A stretch of DNA of 11,434 nucleotides from Firmicutes bacterium UBA7523. Lineage in GTDB: Bacteria > Bacillota > Dethiobacteria > Dethiobacterales > Dethiobacteraceae. A program made the position numbers and the translations under genes. The stretch spans positions 65,717-77,150 of the forward strand of contig DLMZ01000009.1 in NCBI GenBank assembly GCA_002479415.1, given 5' to 3'. Numbering within the stretch: position 1 is the first letter of the stretch; every line of letters begins with the position of its first letter. Below are positions 1 through 5,275 of the stretch, one piece after another. The notes under the pieces are model-generated. The model was not told the origin of the DNA. It worked only from the letters and a program-made list of their open reading frames with translations, and made no database searches.

Positions 1-654
1 CAAACAGCCTTGTTTCAGGGTATTCACCATCATGAATTAGCAGGAATGCTTGCCTGTTTAAATGTACAAAAAAAGACATATAAAAAGAAAGATGTGGTTA
101 TGCTTGAAGGACAAAAAGTTTCTGCTGTCGGCATTGTACTAGCTGGAAAGGTGCAAATTATTAAAGAGGACTTTACAGGAAATCGAACTATTTTGTCAGA
201 GGCTGCCCAAGGGCAGCTCTTTGCCGAATCTTTCTCCTGCGTTCAAACCGATAAGCTACCGGTAACAGTTATAAGTGCAGCAGAAAGCGAGATTTTATGG
301 GTTGATTACCAACGTATTATCTCCACCTGTTCTTCAGTCTGCAAATTCCATCTTAAGCTGATAGAAAATATGCTTAAAATTTTAGCTACTAAAAATATTA
401 TGTTAAATAAGAAGATAGAACATCTTTCAAAGCGAACGACTAGAGAAAAGCTGCTCTCATATTTATCTGACCAAGCAGCTCAATATGGCAGCAATGAATT
501 TGATATTCCGTTCAGCCGCCAGGAGTTAGCTGATTATTTATCTGTTGATCGAAGTGCCATGTCCAACGAGCTGAGCAAGCTGCAGAACGAGGGGGTTTTA
601 CAATTTCATCTGAAGCATTTTTCGCTTAATAACATAAAAAAGACAGCTCACTAG
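1..654 (+). CDS. Crp/Fnr-family transcriptional regulator (5'-partial)
   Basis: Sensory transcription factor of the Crp/Fnr superfamily. The open frame runs from base 1 (Gln-Thr-Ala-Leu-Phe-Gln-Gly) without a convincing start. The TTG at 10 has no ribosome binding site, and family members usually have about 10 more residues before the 'LFxGI' motif, so the true start lies off the left edge. Counting from codon 10, residues ~15-115 form the beta-barrel cNMP-binding-type domain (KDVVMLEGQ, GIVLAGKVQI). A long helix follows, and residues ~165-195 are the DNA-binding winged helix (SRQELADYLSVDRSAMSNEL). The four N-terminal and central Cys of an Fnr iron-sulfur cluster are not arranged in the classical way, although Cys are present (LACLN, SCVQ, TCSSVC). 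The effector is therefore unknown. Such proteins in Clostridia often control redox or nitrosative-stress genes, which would suit the nearby SOD, but no target site could be proven. Confidence 0.9.
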   Translation, partial: QTALFQGIHHHELAGMLACLNVQKKTYKKKDVVMLEGQKVSAVGIVLAGKVQIIKEDFTGNRTILSEAAQGQLFAESFSCVQTDKLPVTVISAAESEILWVDYQRIISTCSSVCKFHLKLIENMLKILATKNIMLNKKIEHLSKRTTREKLLSYLSDQAAQYGSNEFDIPFSRQELADYLSVDRSAMSNELSKLQNEGVLQFHLKHFSLNNIKKTAH

Positions 655-703
655 TTAATAAAACAAAGCGAACTGCCATATATGAGGTTGAGCTTATTAA
701 ACG

Positions 704-1174
704 CTATGCTCCAAACTCTTCTTCCCATGCTTTAAAGCCCTGCATAACTAATTCATAAGTCCGTTTAGATACATCTGGCAAACCACCGAGTATTTTTTCC
801 GCAGATTCAAATCCCTTGTTCACTGCATTTCTAAGCAGTTCAATTTTCGAAGGGTCGTCTCCGGCCAGATTTTTAGCAAATGTCAATATTCTTTCTGCTG
901 TTTTCTCCGCTCCCCAATATCCTTCCTCGCCCAAATCCTTTTCCAGCTCCAGGCGTACTTCCTGATGAACAACCAGCTGACCTTTTGCTAACCCGCCTTG
1001 TTGTTCAATAAGCTCCCTAACAAAATTCAACAATTTATTGAATTTTTCTTCCGCGGCTTTTTGGCAGGCTTCAATTGTATTATTATTCTTCTTGGCATGT
1101 TGTGTTTTTTCCACTGTGCAAGGCTTAAAAATAGACGTTTTCTGTCCGTTGACACCAATATTAAATTGACTCAT
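704..1174 (-). CDS. DUF5610-like protein of unknown function, probable motility regulon member
   Basis: Soluble 156-residue protein with no signal peptide or membrane segment. Residues ~1-35 are polar and probably disordered, followed by a long charged helix (~36-60). Residues ~80-150 match my memory of the DUF5610 pattern: YWGAEKTAERIL, a GDDP turn, then GLPDVSKRTYELVM. I recognise the family only from these motifs, and its function is not established. The ATG at 1174 is well supported: GGGAGGATAAGG precedes it at normal spacing. A near-consensus sigma-D promoter lies 30-56 bases upstream, which suggests co-expression with late flagellar/chemotaxis genes. The gene is convergent with the Crp/Fnr gene, with a 49-base gap holding no clear terminator. 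The overlapping frame on the opposite strand is a shadow. Confidence 0.85.
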   Translation of the reverse strand: MSQFNIGVNGQKTSIFKPCTVEKTQHAKKNNNTIEACQKAAEEKFNKLLNFVRELIEQQGGLAKGQLVVHQEVRLELEKDLGEEGYWGAEKTAERILTFAKNLAGDDPSKIELLRNAVNKGFESAEKILGGLPDVSKRTYELVMQGFKAWEEEFGA

Positions 1175-1203
1175 ACCTTATCCTCCCGCTTCATTTACCG
1201 ATT

Positions 1204-1230
1204 ATATCGGCATCGGTGCGGAAAACTTTA
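1204..1230 (-). promoter_or_regulatory. Sigma-D/sigma-28 (flagellar-type) promoter
   Basis: Read on the minus strand: TAAAGTTT (1230-1223), an 11-base spacer (1222-1212), then GCCGATAT (1211-1204). The classical sigma-28 consensus is TAAAGTTT-N11-GCCGATAA, so 15 of 16 defined positions agree and the spacing is exact. Predicted transcription start is near 1196, about 22 bases before the ATG at 1174, leaving room for just the ribosome binding site. A TATAAT overlaps (1206-1201) but has no -35 partner. Confidence 0.75.
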
Positions 1231-1234
1231 GGCT

Positions 1235-1260
1235 AATTCTCTCACCACGGTGAGAAAATT
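1235..1260. repeat. Imperfect 12-bp inverted repeat (hairpin or operator)
   Basis: Arms AATTCTCTCACC (1235-1246) and GGTGAGAAAATT (1249-1260) pair at 11 of 12 positions around a two-base centre. It lies just after the stop of the 27-residue gene, so it could be that gene's terminator. There is no clear T-run on the minus strand after it, and it also sits immediately upstream of the sigma-D promoter, so an operator is equally possible. Confidence 0.5.
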
Positions 1261-1265
1261 TAGTG

Positions 1266-1349
1266 TCAACAACCGCCGCCAAGCTTTGTGAGCAGCAACC
1301 AAATCACGACACAAACCGTAATAATTATTAAGGGAGCATATTGATTCAT
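1266..1349 (-). CDS. 27-residue single-span membrane peptide
   Basis: Small open frame, ATG at 1349 to TGA at 1266-1268. It has a short polar start (MNQYAP), one hydrophobic segment of about 14 residues (LIIITVCVVIWLLL, residues 7-20), then TKLGGGC at the C-terminus. A ribosome binding site (GTGAGG) ends 8 bases before the ATG. The gene is read divergently from the SOD gene across a palindromic promoter region, and lies 91 bases upstream of the DUF5610-like gene on the same strand. Small single-span peptides ending in a Gly-rich or Cys tail occur in Clostridia and Bacilli, but I do not recognise a named family. A good Shine-Dalgarno plus a compact membrane segment argue for a real gene; the short length keeps this uncertain. 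No function is proposed. Confidence 0.6.
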   Translation of the reverse strand: MNQYAPLIIITVCVVIWLLLTKLGGGC

Positions 1350-1381
1350 CTTAAATACCTCACATTTCTTTAATTAGTTCA

Positions 1382-1413
1382 TTATCTTTGATTATTTTGA
1401 TATAATAAGATAA
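1382..1413. promoter_or_regulatory. Divergent promoter region with 7-bp inverted repeat (candidate operator)
   Basis: TTATCTT (1382-1388) and AAGATAA (1407-1413) form perfect inverted arms around 18 bases. The plus-strand -10 TATAAT of the SOD gene is at 1401-1406, with a weak -35 TTCATT at 1378-1383 (17-base spacing). On the minus strand GATAAT (1386-1381) could be the -10 for the 27-residue gene. The arms flank or overlap both -10 boxes, as an operator for a redox or metal repressor would. The sequence is not a clean PerR, Fur or Fnr box, so the regulator is unassigned. Confidence 0.45.
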
Positions 1414-1439
1414 ATCATAAAGGATTGGAGGATGAAGAT

Positions 1440-2024
1440 ATGATGGAATTGAAAGCAAAGGAACTAATAATCAGTGAATTGGAAGGTTTCTCTCAGCGTC
1501 AGCTTAGTGAGCATCATGGTATTTTATACAAAGGATATGTAAATAAAGTTAATGAAATACGCTCTTTGTTGCAATCTGTTGAATATGACAAAGCCAACCA
1601 GTCATTTAGTGACTTACGAGCGATGAAAATCGAAGAAACATTTGCATTAAACGGAGCAAAACTTCATGAAGCCTATTTTGAAAATCTAGGCGGTTCTGGT
1701 GCAGAAGCGGACGGAGAAATACTTACCATGATTAATCGTGATTTTGGTTCTTACAATGCCTGGGAAACAGATTTTAAAGCAACCGGAATGGCTGTTCGCG
1801 GCTGGGTAGTCTTGGCTTACGACAAGGAAAGTGGAACGCTGCACAATTTTGGCAGTGACTCACATAATCTGGGAGCCATCTGGAACTCCGTTCCCATCCT
1901 TGTGATGGATGTATATGAGCATGCTTATATGATTGATTATGGGGTTAAGCGCCCGCCCTATATTGATGCGTTTATGAAAAACATAAACTGGCAGGTTGTA
2001 AATAGCCGCCTGGCTAAATTGTAA
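1440..2024 (+). CDS. Fe/Mn-family superoxide dismutase, divergent His subgroup
   Basis: Cytoplasmic enzyme dismutating superoxide to O2 and H2O2. I start it at ATG 1440 because GGAGG (1427-1431) lies 8 bases upstream; the in-frame TTG at 1425 would overlap that site. This gives 194 residues, normal for the family. All four metal ligands are visible: H25 (EHHG), H76 (KLHEAYFEN), D157 and H161 (MDVYEHAY); the channel Tyr is Y33. Two second-shell features are unusual. The gateway His pair normally found four and five residues after the first ligand is Leu29-Tyr30. The residue 15 before D157 is His142, and G72 precedes H76 by four; this matches the mycobacterial-type His arrangement rather than the Gln of classical Fe or Mn enzymes. 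Metal choice (Fe, Mn or either) cannot be read from sequence. No leader peptide. The gene ends at a strong terminator shared with desulforedoxin. Confidence 0.93.
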   Translation: MMELKAKELIISELEGFSQRQLSEHHGILYKGYVNKVNEIRSLLQSVEYDKANQSFSDLRAMKIEETFALNGAKLHEAYFENLGGSGAEADGEILTMINRDFGSYNAWETDFKATGMAVRGWVVLAYDKESGTLHNFGSDSHNLGAIWNSVPILVMDVYEHAYMIDYGVKRPPYIDAFMKNINWQVVNSRLAKL

Positions 2025-2060
2025 AACAACCAGGCATACACCCACAAACGGCTTTCTCTA

Positions 2061-2105
2061 AAGGAAGAAAAATAACCCGTGATGAACGGGTTATTTTTCT
2101 TCCTT
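2061..2105. terminator. Bidirectional intrinsic terminator, 20-bp perfect hairpin
   Basis: Arms 2061-2080 and 2086-2105 are perfect reverse complements around the loop GATGA (2081-2085). The GC core (AACCCGT/ACGGGTT) is flanked by A-rich sequence on the left and T-rich on the right, so it can terminate the SOD transcript (+) and the HD-GYP/desulforedoxin transcript (-). On the minus strand the hairpin overlaps the final codons and stop of desulforedoxin. Confidence 0.92.
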
Positions 2106-2222
2106 TTCGACCTTAACCATTGGCTTGCCACAGCAAACTAACGTTCCTACTCCAGATTGCATTACTTCTACTTTATTGCCGCAGATTTGACAAAGATAAA
2201 TCTCGCCTACTTGCGTTGCCAT
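2091..2222 (-). CDS. dsr: Desulforedoxin (small FeS4 rubredoxin-like protein)
   Basis: 43-residue non-heme iron protein. The four iron-binding Cys are visible as CQIC (residues 11-14) and CC (30-31), in the order GEIYLCQICGNKVEV then GTLVCCGKPMV. This is the desulforedoxin pattern, also found as the N-terminal domain of desulfoferrodoxin (superoxide reductase). No superoxide-reductase Fe centre domain follows, so it is the free-standing form, which binds Fe(Cys)4 and is normally a homodimer thought to transfer electrons. The ATG at 2222-2220 shares one base with the TAA of the HD-GYP gene (TAATG), and an AGGGGG site sits just before it inside that gene, so translational coupling is likely. 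The stop codon (2091-2093) lies within the terminator hairpin. Convergence with the SOD gene suggests an oxygen-defence setting. Confidence 0.9.
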   Translation of the reverse strand: MATQVGEIYLCQICGNKVEVMQSGVGTLVCCGKPMVKVEKEEK

Positions 2223-3346
2223 TATCTTACCCCCTCTTTAAATTTTAAAGGAAATTCAGAATCTTTTTCGGCTTCGGTTAAAACATCTGTTATGACAACA
2301 TTTAGCTTTTCAATCAGATTTAAGTCGGTAGGATTACTGTAGAATAACCCATCAGGGCTTTTAAATATCCTGACAACCGGGTGAAGAGGCGCTCCCTTAT
2401 GATTATCTATAACGAGCCCCAGCTCACCGCTGCTCAGCCTTACAGCCGTACCTACAGGGTATGCGGCTAGATGCCGGAAAAAATGCTGAACCACGCCTTC
2501 GTCATAAGCTTCATTGCCGGATAGAATAATTTCTATAGCCAAATGTGGTGCCATACCTCTTCTGTAAGGACGATCTGCAGTTAATGCGTCATAAACATCC
2601 ACAATCATAACCAAACGTGATGAAGGGTGAATATCTCCACGTGTAAGCTTGTAAGGATATCCGCTGCCGTCACAACGCTCATGGTGCTGTTGCACAATCT
2701 TAACGCTGTTGACAGGTATATTTGAATGCTTAGATAAGATATCAAAACCAAAAGCAGGATGCTTCTTAATTTCCTCATACTCTTCCGGAGTTAAACTGCT
2801 GGGCTTATTCAATATTTTATCGTCTATCCATATTTTCCCCATATCATGAAGCAAAGCACCAACGCCCAACTCTTCCAGCTGTGTTCGGGTATAATTCATT
2901 CCTGCTGCAGTTAAAAGGCTAAGAGTACAAACATTAACAGAATGGAAAAAGGTATAGTCACCCGTATTCCTTATATCTGAAAGATTAACAACAACATCTT
3001 TGTTTGCTAATACTTCCTCAACCATTTTCTCCAGTCTAAACCTAAAATTGTTATCCAAAACAAAACTTCTCTGATCCACCCTGGAAAACTTATTTTTAGT
3101 CAGTGTTTCTTTTAAGACTTTTACAGCCTCACGTCGAGTTTCTTCTGACACAATGTCATGAATTTCAACACCTTCAAGGAGCGGATCAATAATGTAAACA
3201 GAAGAAACCCCGGCCCGGCGCAGCCCGGTTAAATAATGGGGTTTTAATGTAACACCTGAATTTAAATATATTTGTCCCTCTGCACCGATAACAGGTCTTG
3301 CCAAAATCATGCCGGGACGCAAAACATCAATAGGATACCTTCTCAT
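2222..3346 (-). CDS. HD-GYP domain protein, probable cyclic-di-GMP phosphodiesterase
   Basis: Expected to hydrolyse cyclic-di-GMP in the cytoplasm. Residues ~1-60 form the small N-terminal beta domain (DUF3391-like) that opens many clostridial HD-GYP proteins (VLRPGMILARPV, GVTLKPHYLTGLRRAGV). Residues ~115-300 are the HD-GYP domain: H135 in the first helix, H167-D168 with K171 (HDMGKI), H196, H221-H222-E223, D226-GSGYP (to 231) and DVYDALTADRPYR (250-262). All expected metal and substrate residues are present, so it should be active. There is no receiver, PAS or membrane segment, so the signal is unknown. A C-terminal ~75-residue beta extension follows. The start is supported by GTGAGG 8 bases before the ATG. 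Upstream is the terminator of the nitrogen operon, so the gene needs its own promoter; only a weak TTGAAC candidate is seen there. It overlaps desulforedoxin by one base. Confidence 0.95.
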   Translation of the reverse strand: MRRYPIDVLRPGMILARPVIGAEGQIYLNSGVTLKPHYLTGLRRAGVSSVYIIDPLLEGVEIHDIVSEETRREAVKVLKETLTKNKFSRVDQRSFVLDNNFRFRLEKMVEEVLANKDVVVNLSDIRNTGDYTFFHSVNVCTLSLLTAAGMNYTRTQLEELGVGALLHDMGKIWIDDKILNKPSSLTPEEYEEIKKHPAFGFDILSKHSNIPVNSVKIVQQHHERCDGSGYPYKLTRGDIHPSSRLVMIVDVYDALTADRPYRRGMAPHLAIEIILSGNEAYDEGVVQHFFRHLAAYPVGTAVRLSSGELGLVIDNHKGAPLHPVVRIFKSPDGLFYSNPTDLNLIEKLNVVITDVLTEAEKDSEFPLKFKEGVR

Positions 3347-3423
3347 CTACATTACCTCACCTGGTAATTATTACTGATATATGTATTTCGACATAGCCCT
3401 CCTAATTCCTTGTTCAACCAGTT

Positions 3424-3468
3424 AAAAAAAAGATGGTTAGTCTGCTCCCATAGCAGGCAAAACATCTT
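3424..3468 (-). terminator. Intrinsic terminator after glnK
   Basis: On the minus strand AAGATG (3468-3463) pairs with CATCTT (3435-3430). An inner CTGCT/AGCAG stem sits around a five-base loop, with partial pairing between the two stems. The transcript then runs into eight T (3431-3424). It closes the nitrogen operon 39 bases after the glnK stop. Confidence 0.85.
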
Positions 3469-3506
3469 CATAAATTTTAACATTAAATATTATTTTTATT
3501 TCTAAG

Positions 3507-3845
3507 CTATAAAGCCGTCTCGCCCTCTTCTGATGTACGAATGCGAATAGCATTTTCTACGGGAGACACGAAAATCTTTCCGTCCCCTATTTCTCCTGTT
3601 TTAGCTTCAGCAACAATTAGCTTAATTATTTTATCAACGTTTTCATCTAAAACAACAAGCTCTAATTTTACTTTTGGGAGCAAATCAATCTCATAAAGGT
3701 TTCCTCTATACTGGGCAGTTTTGCCCTTTTGCAGCCCGCAGCCAATAACATGCGTTACAGTCATACCTTTGATTCCCTCTCTGCCAAGGCACTCCTTAAC
3801 ATGCTCTAGTTTTGAAGGGCGAATAATACACGTAATTTTTTTCAC
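3507..3845 (-). CDS. glnK: PII nitrogen-regulatory protein, GlnK type
   Basis: 112-residue trimeric PII signal protein. It binds ATP/ADP and 2-oxoglutarate and plugs the Amt channel. The T-loop is intact: Gln39, then QYRGNLYEIDLLPKVK with Tyr51 at the classical modification position. The B-loop (TGEIGDGKIFVSPVENAIRIRT, split here for reading) carries the nucleotide-binding Gly and Lys residues, and the C-terminus ends GETAL as in most PII proteins. The start is GTG at 3845, with GGGAG nine bases upstream; the family's MKKI N-terminus begins there. It follows amt by 88 bases with no terminator between, so amt-glnK is one transcription unit. This pairing is the standard context for GlnK. Whether Tyr51 is uridylylated is unknown, as no GlnD is in the window. 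Confidence 0.96.
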   Translation of the reverse strand: MKKITCIIRPSKLEHVKECLGREGIKGMTVTHVIGCGLQKGKTAQYRGNLYEIDLLPKVKLELVVLDENVDKIIKLIVAEAKTGEIGDGKIFVSPVENAIRIRTSEEGETAL

Positions 3846-3933
3846 TTTTTACAGCTCCCTCTGTTGTATTTGGCTTACCGAGTAAATCACTTTGTTACTG
3901 ATTAAAGCGGCAAATAATGTTCGCAAACCCTAA

Positions 3934-5172
3934 TTAATAGCTTATTTCTGATCCTCGCTGTACAAAATCTGCGTATGCTTCCATGCCATGCTCACTAAGA
4001 TCAAGACCATCTTCCTCTTCTTTAACACTGACACGTAAACCTACCGTTGCTTTTAACGCTTTGAAAAGTACAAAAGTAGTGGTCAGTGTCCAAATCGCTA
4101 CTGCAATAACACCAATTGCTTGGACACCCAACAATGCTATACCGCCGCCATACAGCAAACCGCCATCAATAGCAAACACTCCTACCATTAATGTGCCATA
4201 TATTCCGCAAATACCATGAACAGCAATTGCTCCCACAGGGTCATCGACGTGAAGAACTCTTTCAATAAATTCCACACCGAAGATAATTAAAATCCCTGAA
4301 CCTGCTCCAATCATCATTGCACCCAAAATGTTAACATCCGCACACCCTGCTGTTATAGCTACTAACCCTGCAAGTGCTCCGTTTAGCGTTAGGCCCACAT
4401 CAGGCTTGCCATATCGCCAGCTGGAAAGCATCATAGCTACCACAGCACCTGCAGCTGCAGAAATATTAGTCGTCACTGCAATACTAGCTATAGACAAATC
4501 AAGTCCTGAAAGTGTGCTACCAGGATTAAAGCCGAACCAACCGAACCAAAGAATAAATACTCCTAAAGCTCCTAAGGTAATACTGTGGCCGGGAATGGCG
4601 TTAGGAGTGCCATCTTTGGTGAATTTTCCTTTCCTTGCTCCTAAGACAGATGCGCCAACTAATGCGGCCCATCCGCCAACTGAATGAACTACAGTTGACC
4701 CGGCGAAATCAATAAAACCAAGATCATCCAGCCAGCCGCCGCCCCACACCCAGTGACCGACCACCGGATAAATTATTGCCGTAATTGCTAAAGTGTATAA
4801 TAAATAAGCGCTGAATTTTGTCCGCTCTGCCATTGCTCCTGAAACTATAGTAGCTGCGGTAGCCGCAAAAACTGTTTGAAATATGAGGAAAGCGTAAGTC
4901 GGCACTGTTAACCCAAGATGGTCAAAAGTGTCATTGACAAAAAAACCACTAGTACCAAATACTCCACTACTAGATACGCCAAACATAATTGCAAATCCTA
5001 CTGCTGTGTAAACTAAAACTCCGGAAGAATATCCAGCAAAGTTTTTCATAATTATATTTCCGGCATTCTTGGCTCTAGTAAATCCTGTTTCCACCATAGT
5101 AAAACCTGCATGCATAAGAAAAACCAAAAAAGTAGCCAACAAAACCCAAATAGTATCAATTGCCATTTCCAT
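3934..5172 (-). CDS. amt: Ammonium transporter, Amt/MEP family
   Basis: Trimeric inner-membrane ammonium channel, 412 residues with about 11 membrane spans and no cleaved signal peptide. The open frame extends further upstream to 5358, but that part crosses the terminator and the end of glnA. The ATG at 5172 follows AGGAGG by nine bases and gives the normal N-terminus (MEMAIDTIWVLLATFLVFLMH). Family landmarks are F102 (phenylalanine gate), W143, the D155-x-AGSTVVH163 signature, WFGWFGFNPGS (209-219) and the second twin-His H319 (AVHG). The cytoplasmic tail (VKEEEDGLDLSEHGMEAY, 383-400) is the GlnK-responsive region. The gene lies 103 bases after glnA, behind an intrinsic terminator preceded by two six-base-loop hairpins, so expression probably depends on regulated readthrough. 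Confidence 0.96.
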   Translation of the reverse strand: MEMAIDTIWVLLATFLVFLMHAGFTMVETGFTRAKNAGNIIMKNFAGYSSGVLVYTAVGFAIMFGVSSSGVFGTSGFFVNDTFDHLGLTVPTYAFLIFQTVFAATAATIVSGAMAERTKFSAYLLYTLAITAIIYPVVGHWVWGGGWLDDLGFIDFAGSTVVHSVGGWAALVGASVLGARKGKFTKDGTPNAIPGHSITLGALGVFILWFGWFGFNPGSTLSGLDLSIASIAVTTNISAAAGAVVAMMLSSWRYGKPDVGLTLNGALAGLVAITAGCADVNILGAMMIGAGSGILIIFGVEFIERVLHVDDPVGAIAVHGICGIYGTLMVGVFAIDGGLLYGGGIALLGVQAIGVIAVAIWTLTTTFVLFKALKATVGLRVSVKEEEDGLDLSEHGMEAYADFVQRGSEISY

Positions 5173-5197
5173 TATATTCTTCCTCCTTTTTATATAT

Positions 5198-5243
5198 AAA
5201 AAAGCGAAGATACTAACAGCCTTACGGGCTGCTGCACCTTCGC
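5198..5243 (-). terminator. Intrinsic terminator between glnA and amt (attenuator)
   Basis: On the minus strand GCGAAG (5243-5238) pairs with CTTCGC (5209-5204). An inner AGCAGCC/GGCTGTT stem (one G-T) lies inside, and six T follow (5203-5198). Because amt has no obvious promoter of its own after it, this is best read as an attenuator rather than an operon end. Confidence 0.85.
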
Positions 5244-5263
5244 AATTTAGGACATCTGCGTCC
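5233..5263 (-). promoter_or_regulatory. Candidate tandem hexaloop antiterminator before amt (non-canonical loops)
   Basis: Minus-strand hairpin 1 is GGAC-GCAGAT-GTCC (5263-5250). Hairpin 2 is TGC-GAAGGT-GCA (5244-5233), with one extra T-G pair outside. Both loops have six bases with G at position 4, as in ANTAR target RNAs, but position 1 is G rather than A. Hairpin 2 uses the terminator's 5' arm (GCGAAG), so the two folds exclude each other. The deviation at position 1 lowers confidence. Confidence 0.5.
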
Positions 5264-5275
5264 ATGTTAATTAAT

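Noticed and set aside
656..703. Terminator between the convergent Crp/Fnr and DUF5610-like genes
   Set aside because: Only a three-base GCG/CGC pairing at a distance and no T-run; not good enough to call.
998..1231. 77-residue plus-strand frame
   Set aside because: Antisense to the DUF5610-like gene, no ribosome binding site, low-complexity hydrophobic composition typical of a shadow frame.
1425..1439. TTG start at 1425 for SOD
   Set aside because: The TTG overlaps the GGAGG ribosome binding site that serves ATG 1440.
3370..3395. Seven-codon leader peptide (MSKYIYQ) upstream of the HD-GYP gene on the minus strand
   Set aside because: AGGAGG is only about three bases from the ATG, the peptide shows no regulatory codon run, and no attenuator follows.
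3846..3933. Fourth ANTAR-type attenuator between amt and glnK
   Set aside because: Only weak AT-rich hairpins (AGTAA/TTACT with a nine-base loop) are present. No six-base A/G loop is closed by a proper stem and there is no T-run.
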